Assembly: GCA_040387195.1 (NCBI GenBank)
Contig: JAZKEF010000017.1
Location: 203,145-267,144, forward strand
Source of the DNA: UKL13-3 sp040387195
GTDB lineage: Bacteria > Bacteroidota > Bacteroidia > UKL13-3
Length of the DNA stretch: 64,000 nt
Reading direction: 5' to 3'
Shown: positions 58,818 through 64,000 of the stretch, one piece after another
How positions within the stretch are numbered: position 1 is the stretch's first letter
How the letters are laid out: each line of letters starts with the position of its first letter
The notes under the pieces: generated by a model
Seen by the model: only the letters and a program-made list of their open reading frames with translations
Database searches by the model: none
Told to the model about the DNA's origin: nothing
Translations under genes and position numbers: made by a program

Positions 58818-59753
58818 ATGAATATTCTTGAAGTAAAAAATGTTTCGAAACAATATGCTGCCCACAAAGCGCTAGATCAAATCAGTTTGTCGGTACCTAA
58901 AGGAAGTATCTATGGATTGCTGGGACCGAACGGTGCCGGAAAAACAAGTCTGATTCGAATCATAACACAGATAACCCAAGCCGATGAAGGTGAAGTGTTT
59001 TTTGACGGACAAAAACTCCATCCCGACCATATTAAACAAATTGGGTATTTGCCCGAAGAACGCGGGTTATACAAGAAGATGGAAGTAGGGGAACAGTTGT
59101 TGTATTTTGCTCAGCTTAAAGGATTATCAAGAGCGGATGCATTGGTTAAACTGAAGGACTGGGTCGAAAAATTTGAAATAAAAGGCTGGTGGAAAAAGAA
59201 GGTTGAAGAATTGTCGAAAGGAATGCAGCAAAAGATCCAGTTTATAGCAACCGTATTGCACGAGCCGCAATTGATTATCCTGGATGAGCCGTTTTCGGGT
59301 TTTGATCCGATCAATGCAAACCTTATAACGGATGAAATATTGAAGCTGAAAGAAAAAGGAAGCAGCATCATTTTTTCAACACACCGCATGGAATCAGTGG
59401 AGCAGCTGTGTGATCATATTTCACTCATCAATCAATCCAGAAAAGTATTGGATGGCTCCGTTCGTGAAATCAGGGAGCAGTTCCGCACACATACATTTGA
59501 GATAGAACATTCCTCGCAAACATTGGTTTTACAACAGGGTTTTGAATTGAAACAAACACATCCAACCAAACATCAATCCTATATATCACTCGTTCAGGTT
59601 CCTCCGGAATCTGCCGGTAATGCTTTGTTACAACAACTTATTCCACAAACCGTTGTCATTCGGTTCGAGGAAAAATTGCCCGATATGCAACAAATATTTA
59701 TAAATGTAGTGAGTAAAAGTGTTTCGGAGAATAGGGTGGCTGCCGGATATTAA
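58818..59753 (+). CDS. ABC transporter ATP-binding protein (NatA/CcmA type)
   Basis: The protein of about 311 residues has one ABC domain with Walker A LLGPNGAGKTSLI, signature ELSKGMQQKIQF and Walker B LIILDEPFSGFDPI, plus a C-terminal DUF4162-like extension (about 215-311). Such ATPases export lipids, drugs or Na+ together with a permease, but no permease follows. The ATG at 58818 is used because MNILEVKNVSKQY is the typical start; an in-frame ATG 9 nt upstream is also possible. Confidence 0.92.
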   Translation: MNILEVKNVSKQYAAHKALDQISLSVPKGSIYGLLGPNGAGKTSLIRIITQITQADEGEVFFDGQKLHPDHIKQIGYLPEERGLYKKMEVGEQLLYFAQLKGLSRADALVKLKDWVEKFEIKGWWKKKVEELSKGMQQKIQFIATVLHEPQLIILDEPFSGFDPINANLITDEILKLKEKGSSIIFSTHRMESVEQLCDHISLINQSRKVLDGSVREIREQFRTHTFEIEHSSQTLVLQQGFELKQTHPTKHQSYISLVQVPPESAGNALLQQLIPQTVVIRFEEKLPDMQQIFINVVSKSVSENRVAAGY

Positions 59754-59768
59754 CAGCTCTTCCTGAAT

Positions 59769-59798
59769 TTGTTCTTTACCGGCCTACACTTACATTTG
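59769..59798 (+). promoter_or_regulatory. Promoter of the M20 dipeptidase gene (TTG-N19-TACATTTG)
   Basis: TTG (59769-59771), a spacer of exactly 19 nt and TACATTTG (59791-59798) are a perfect match to the Bacteroidota promoter consensus, 22 nt before the ATG at 59821. Confidence 0.75.
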
Positions 59799-59820
59799 CG
59801 CAAAACCTAAATACATTTCT

Positions 59821-61200
59821 ATGTCAAACAACCTGGATTATATTAACGCCCATAAAGAGCGTTTTCTGAATGAATTATTCGACCTGTTGCGTATTCCTTC
59901 CATTAGCGCAGATCCTGCTTACAAAAACGATGTACACAAGGCAGCCGAATTTGTGAAAGACAAAATGATTGCTGCAGGTGCGGATAAAGTAGAAGTTTGT
60001 CCAACGGCCGGTTATCCCATTGTATATGGTGAGAAAATAATTGATATTTCGTTACCAACCGTTTTGGTTTATGGTCACTATGATGTGCAACCAGCAGTTC
60101 CACTCGAGTTGTGGGACACACCTCCGTTTGAACCAACCATCCGTAAAACTGCGGTGCATCCTGATGGTGCTATCTTTGCAAGAGGATCGGCAGACGACAA
60201 GGGGCAGTTTTACATGCACCTCAAAGCGTTTGAATTGATGATGCAAACCCAAACACTTCCCTGCAATGTAAAGTTTATGATTGAAGGAGAAGAGGAAGTG
60301 GGTAGTTCGAATTTAGGTAAGTTTTGCATCGATAATAAAGAACGCTTGAAGGCAGATGTGGTATTGATCAGCGATACTTCCATGATTGCACATGATGTAC
60401 CTTCCATTGATACCGGATTGAGGGGATTGAGTTATGTGGAAGTAGAAGTTACCGGACCTAACCGCGATTTGCATAGCGGTGTATATGGTGGTGCTGTTGC
60501 CAACCCGATCAATATGCTGGCAAAGATGATTGCATCCATGCATGATGAAAATAACCATATCACTATTCCCGGATTTTATGATAAAGTATTGGAATTAACA
60601 CAGGCCGAACGAACAGAATTGAACAAAGCTCCGCTTGATTTAACCGAATACAAAAAAGATTTGGCAATTGATGAAGTTTGGGGAGAAACCAGTTATAGTG
60701 TATTGGAAAGAACAGGGATTCGTCCAACGCTGGATGTAAACGGAATTTGGGGAGGATATACCGGTGAGGGAGCCAAAACAGTTTTGCCATCAAAAGCATA
60801 TGCTAAAATTTCCATGCGTCTTGTTCCCAATCAAACCAGTGAAGAAATTACAGCGTTGTTCAAAAAACACTTTGAGAGCATTGCACCCAAAGGAGTAAAG
60901 GTGGAAGTAAAACCTCACCATGGTGGCGAACCCGTTGTTACACCAACCGACTCCAAAGCATACATTGCTGCGGCCAAAGCAATGGAAACAACCTTTGGTA
61001 AGAAACCAATTCCAACTCGTGGAGGAGGAAGTATTCCGATTGTTGCCTTGTTTGAAAGAGAGCTTGGACTTAAATCGGTACTAATGGGTTTTGGTTTGGA
61101 TAGCGATGCGTTACATTCTCCAAACGAACATTATGGAATTTTCAATTACTTAAAGGGAATCGAAACCATTCCATATTTCTTTCAATACTTTTCAGCATAA
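59821..61200 (+). CDS. M20-family dipeptidase
   Basis: The 459-residue protein is a dinuclear zinc peptidase of the M20/CNDP-like branch. Metal ligands and catalytic residues are in YGHYDVQP (His, Asp), the SADDKGQF segment, EGEEEVGSSN (Glu-Glu), ISDTSM and the late His in DALHSPNEHYGI. The lid (dimerisation) domain around SYVEVEVTGPNRDLHSGVYGGAVANP is typical. No signal peptide is seen, so it is cytoplasmic. Confidence 0.95.
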   Translation: MSNNLDYINAHKERFLNELFDLLRIPSISADPAYKNDVHKAAEFVKDKMIAAGADKVEVCPTAGYPIVYGEKIIDISLPTVLVYGHYDVQPAVPLELWDTPPFEPTIRKTAVHPDGAIFARGSADDKGQFYMHLKAFELMMQTQTLPCNVKFMIEGEEEVGSSNLGKFCIDNKERLKADVVLISDTSMIAHDVPSIDTGLRGLSYVEVEVTGPNRDLHSGVYGGAVANPINMLAKMIASMHDENNHITIPGFYDKVLELTQAERTELNKAPLDLTEYKKDLAIDEVWGETSYSVLERTGIRPTLDVNGIWGGYTGEGAKTVLPSKAYAKISMRLVPNQTSEEITALFKKHFESIAPKGVKVEVKPHHGGEPVVTPTDSKAYIAAAKAMETTFGKKPIPTRGGGSIPIVALFERELGLKSVLMGFGLDSDALHSPNEHYGIFNYLKGIETIPYFFQYFSA

Positions 61201-61497
61201 AACAGGGGCCGTTTAACGCCAAGTTAATGATGGTTAACTCAAGCTTTTTTTCATTAGATGCATTTTAAGTGTATTTAAGGTTTGTAGAATTAGAACTACA
61301 AGAAAATTTACTGTATAGTATAAAGCACTGAACATTAGTATGAATAGAGGGGTTTGCCATATGGTAACCCCTCTTTTTTTGTATAGCAAACTGTGGTGAA
61401 TATTGAGGAATTAATTATTAATATTGTGTAGCACCCATCCTTAGAAGGATAGTCTGCGTACAGTAATATAAAACAAAGTTTAATCTATATAAAAATC
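61201..61497. other. Intergenic region with a terminator, possible small RNA
   Basis: About 300 bp separate the M20 gene from the next start. A strong terminator ends at 61380, about 145 nt after the M20 stop, which is far for a simple 3' end. A short transcript of its own ending there is possible but no good promoter was found. Confidence 0.4.
61346..61380 (+). terminator. Strong intrinsic terminator
   Basis: AGAGGGGTT (61346-61354) and AACCCCTCT (61366-61374) form a long stem, extended by CCATATGG in the loop, followed by a T run. Confidence 0.8.
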
Positions 61498-64000
61498 ATG
61501 AAAAAAACAATTACACCATTATTGTTTGTTGTGCTGTTTCTGGGTACGCTTATGGTACGTGCGCAGATACCACAGTACGTTACCGGAGTTTTACCCGCTA
61601 CTGCGGGAGGAAACACCATTCCGTTTTATTATACGGGAACAGGTTGCCGGGGCCAGCAACTGTATCCGGCTGGTGCATTTGGAGTAGTTCCAACGGGAAT
61701 GGCCATCAATAAAATTTATTTTGCTTCTACTACAAGTGGAAGTCAGTTGTATTCCAACTTTGAAGTTGGATTGGGACAGCCTAATGTTGCAACCCTTACA
61801 ACCACTTATGAAGTAACAACAAAAGTACTTAATGAGATCAATTATACACTTACGAGGGTTGCCAACAGCTGGTTTGTAATAACATTAACAACCCCATATA
61901 TATTTGACCCAACATTACCGTTGGTTATTGAAATTAACCAGTTAAATTCAGGTGGCGCGACTCACTCTTCATTTGTTCAAACCACAATTCCAGGTACTGC
62001 GCGAAACTATTCTCAAGCCTATAACTCAGCAACTGCGGCCGGTGCCGGTGCTTATATGCTCTATTTCGGGTTTGATTTAACAACAGCTTCCAGTGGTGGA
62101 GGTCCTGCTACGGTTCCTCCAATTGCCAGTTTTGCCTATACTAAAAGTCCAATGGATACAGTTTGGGTATCGAGTCCCCGTACCATGGTAAACACAAGCT
62201 CGGGAGCAAGCAAAAGCTATTGGGATATTCTTGGTTTTAATGCGGTAACTAAAAATGGACCTTATGCAGCATTCCCTGAAACCCGCACTCCTAAAACAAG
62301 TGACGGCATTAACGATGTGTTTATTGATACCATTAACAATGCAGTAAATTTCAGGTATACTTACCCCGACAGAGGATTTTACCGTGTAAAAGTAACAGCA
62401 CTGAACAAGTTTGGAACGGATACTTATATTGATACGATATACGTAGATACACCGGCTACTAAACCTAAAGCGGATTTCTTTTCAGACAAACGTATAGTTG
62501 GTGTGTACGATTTTGCATCCATGTTTGATTTAACCAATAACGGACCGGTAAGCTGGTTCTGGTATATCAAACCGGGTTACTACAATCCGTTGGCACCATT
62601 CTTTAACAGCTTCTCGCCAAGTGCCGGAGCACAAAACCCAATCCTTAACGCAAATGAGGGTGGTTTGTTTGATGTATGTTTAGTAGCTACCAATTATCGT
62701 GGTACGGATACTATGTGTAAGCCAGGGTATGTCAAAATTATTTCAGGGTATGAAGTATGTAAAGGTTCCTCTACCGGAAAAGATACCATAGCCAGAGAAA
62801 ATGAAGGTTCAGCAAAACTGTATACCGTTGGAGGTAAATATGTACCAAACCTGATCGGAACCTGTTCAAAAGGATTCACCATTGCCACCTGTTCCGATAC
62901 TGCAACGTTATTCATTGATCGTTTCAGAATGCGTTCGAATGTTACTGCCGGAGTATCCGATAGTTTACTGATTCGTTTAGGAAGTTCAACCGGACCAATT
63001 CTGGCCCGTATGGGTGGAACAATATTACCTGCTGCTTTCAGCACCATTAAGGTACCGGGAGGTATTGCTTATCTTCAAACTATCATTGCCAATCCGGGCA
63101 GTGGAACGCCTCCTGGTGATAGCGGTTATGTGGTAAGATGGAATGCTCCACCTGCAAGCTACGGCAAACCGAATGCATCATTCAATATGCCCGATACCGT
63201 ATATGACGGATATACTGTGCAGTTTGTAAATACCACTACCGGAAAAAATGCATCATATGCATGGGATACCAATGGTGATAATGTGTTTGGAATTGATAAT
63301 CCGTCATCAGGAGTTGATTCCATCAATAAGAACCCAACAAGAACATTTGCAGTGTTCGCACCTTATACTGCTAAACTTTGTTTAAAAGCTTTTAACTGTG
63401 TGGGCTCGGATACGTTCTGCAAAACTATTCAGTTCTTACCTGTAGCTGCAACACCTGCAGCAGACTTTACCGTAAACAGAATAAAAGGATTTACAACCGA
63501 CACGTTCCGCTTTACCGATGAAAGCCAAAACGGTCCGAACAAATGGACATGGTCATTTGTACCAAACAATGTGGCATACCTGAGCGGAACCAATGCAAAT
63601 TCGCAAAATCCGATCTTGTTGCTCAACAGTGCCATCAATTATGATGTAACCTTAACCGCAACCAACCAGCAGGGAAGCAATACCAAAACGAAACTGGCAT
63701 TTGTTAGTGCCAATGCCTATGGTAACCCGGGATGTTCGGGATGTCCGATCAGTAATGGTCAACCATACTTGCCGGGTTCACTTGATCTGGGAATTACCCG
63801 CGTAACATTGGCGGATATGGATACTACGACTGCATTAAATACGCCAATCTATCATGCATTGTTTACGGTAAAATCAGCTAATGTTTACCGTGGGGTAACG
63901 TATACTCTCGCTACCGCGCGCCCAACGGCAAACGACCCGATGAGCACCAGAGGCTGGATTGACTTTAACCGCAATACCAATTTTGGAGATGAGGCAATTG
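61498..64000 (+). CDS. Very large secreted protein with PKD-like domains (partial, runs off window)
   Basis: From ATG at 61498 the frame stays open to the last base, over 834 codons. A signal peptide (about 1-24, LMVRAQ) is followed by a surface-layer-like domain, several PKD-type domains (for example PIASFAYTKSP, ADFFSDKR, ADFTVNRIKG at their starts) and, near the end, GWIDFNRNTNFGDEAI, the GEVED-type pattern. The missing 3' end probably carries a T9SS sorting domain, which is inference. There is no stop codon in the window, so the true size is unknown. Confidence 0.85.
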   Translation, partial: MKKTITPLLFVVLFLGTLMVRAQIPQYVTGVLPATAGGNTIPFYYTGTGCRGQQLYPAGAFGVVPTGMAINKIYFASTTSGSQLYSNFEVGLGQPNVATLTTTYEVTTKVLNEINYTLTRVANSWFVITLTTPYIFDPTLPLVIEINQLNSGGATHSSFVQTTIPGTARNYSQAYNSATAAGAGAYMLYFGFDLTTASSGGGPATVPPIASFAYTKSPMDTVWVSSPRTMVNTSSGASKSYWDILGFNAVTKNGPYAAFPETRTPKTSDGINDVFIDTINNAVNFRYTYPDRGFYRVKVTALNKFGTDTYIDTIYVDTPATKPKADFFSDKRIVGVYDFASMFDLTNNGPVSWFWYIKPGYYNPLAPFFNSFSPSAGAQNPILNANEGGLFDVCLVATNYRGTDTMCKPGYVKIISGYEVCKGSSTGKDTIARENEGSAKLYTVGGKYVPNLIGTCSKGFTIATCSDTATLFIDRFRMRSNVTAGVSDSLLIRLGSSTGPILARMGGTILPAAFSTIKVPGGIAYLQTIIANPGSGTPPGDSGYVVRWNAPPASYGKPNASFNMPDTVYDGYTVQFVNTTTGKNASYAWDTNGDNVFGIDNPSSGVDSINKNPTRTFAVFAPYTAKLCLKAFNCVGSDTFCKTIQFLPVAATPAADFTVNRIKGFTTDTFRFTDESQNGPNKWTWSFVPNNVAYLSGTNANSQNPILLLNSAINYDVTLTATNQQGSNTKTKLAFVSANAYGNPGCSGCPISNGQPYLPGSLDLGITRVTLADMDTTTALNTPIYHALFTVKSANVYRGVTYTLATARPTANDPMSTRGWIDFNRNTNFGDEAI

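Noticed and set aside
1..64000. tRNA, rRNA, tmRNA, riboswitch, CRISPR array, transposase or prophage genes
   Set aside because: None was recognised in a read-through of both strands, but small RNA genes cannot be excluded without covariance searches.

Overview
The window reads as a chromosomal segment of a Bacteroidota bacterium, probably a Chitinophagales/Sphingobacteriales-like lineage; family and genus cannot be decided from sequence alone. The evidence is type IX secretion sorting domains (CHU_C/gliding type at 17.3-20.0 kb, type A at 38.8-41.0 and 51.5-52.9 kb), a DUF5103 T9SS plug protein, a three-gene sdhCAB of the b558 type, promoters of the form TTG-N19-TAnnTTTG, a near absence of Shine-Dalgarno sequences, and moderate to low GC.

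Layout. 0-1.2 kb: rpsF-rpsR-rplI with a terminator. 1.6-4.8 kb: an SRPBCC gene, a 5'-truncated SulP transporter, a bestrophin-like channel and a beta-carbonic anhydrase, which together look like a decayed bicarbonate module. 4.75-6.9 kb: a relic of an AraC-type gene, then one and possibly two integron-like gene cassettes with a well-formed attC-like site but no integrase. 6.4-13 kb: an accessory block of small enzymes (two VOC proteins, methyltransferase, homogentisate-prenyltransferase-like UbiA, DoxX, ArsR regulator with twin operators, SRPBCC, two RibD/DHFR-like reductases, a lipoprotein, a YdeI-like protein). 13-17 kb: two-component system, cytochrome lipoprotein, TonB-C protein, riboflavin synthase. 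17-25.2 kb: a T9SS giant, sdhCAB, pyrD and a cysteine-free HesB-like protein. 25-38.7 kb: FtsX-type permease, RluA, RidA, an LTA-synthase-like sulfatase, a Wzi-like barrel, ligA, a FUSC membrane protein, a cold-shock protein, a Crp-type regulator, DUF4345 and a DinB gene broken by an amber codon. 38.8-46.8 kb: tandem T9SS paralogs with CxxCH motifs, an FdhF/YdeP oxidoreductase, the T9SS plug protein and an ABC-F ATPase. 47-54 kb: TPR protein, secreted endonuclease/phosphatase-like protein, a kinase + dCMP deaminase pair, and ACMSD and 3-hydroxyanthranilate dioxygenase of the kynurenine pathway. 54-64 kb: murA (with Asp in place of the catalytic Cys), a redox-dead TlpA-like protein, grpE, dnaJ (half zinc finger), an ABC ATPase, an M20 dipeptidase and the 5' part of a very large secreted protein that runs off the window.

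Most of the window is ordinary core genome. The least ordinary parts are the cassette-like segment at 4.9-6.9 kb, the ArsR promoter with two palindromic operators placed around a textbook Bacteroidota promoter, several conserved proteins that have lost their textbook catalytic or metal-binding cysteines (MurA, HesB-like, TlpA-like, DnaJ), and at least three families of short intergenic repeats. No CRISPR array, tRNA, rRNA, transposase or phage gene was recognised.
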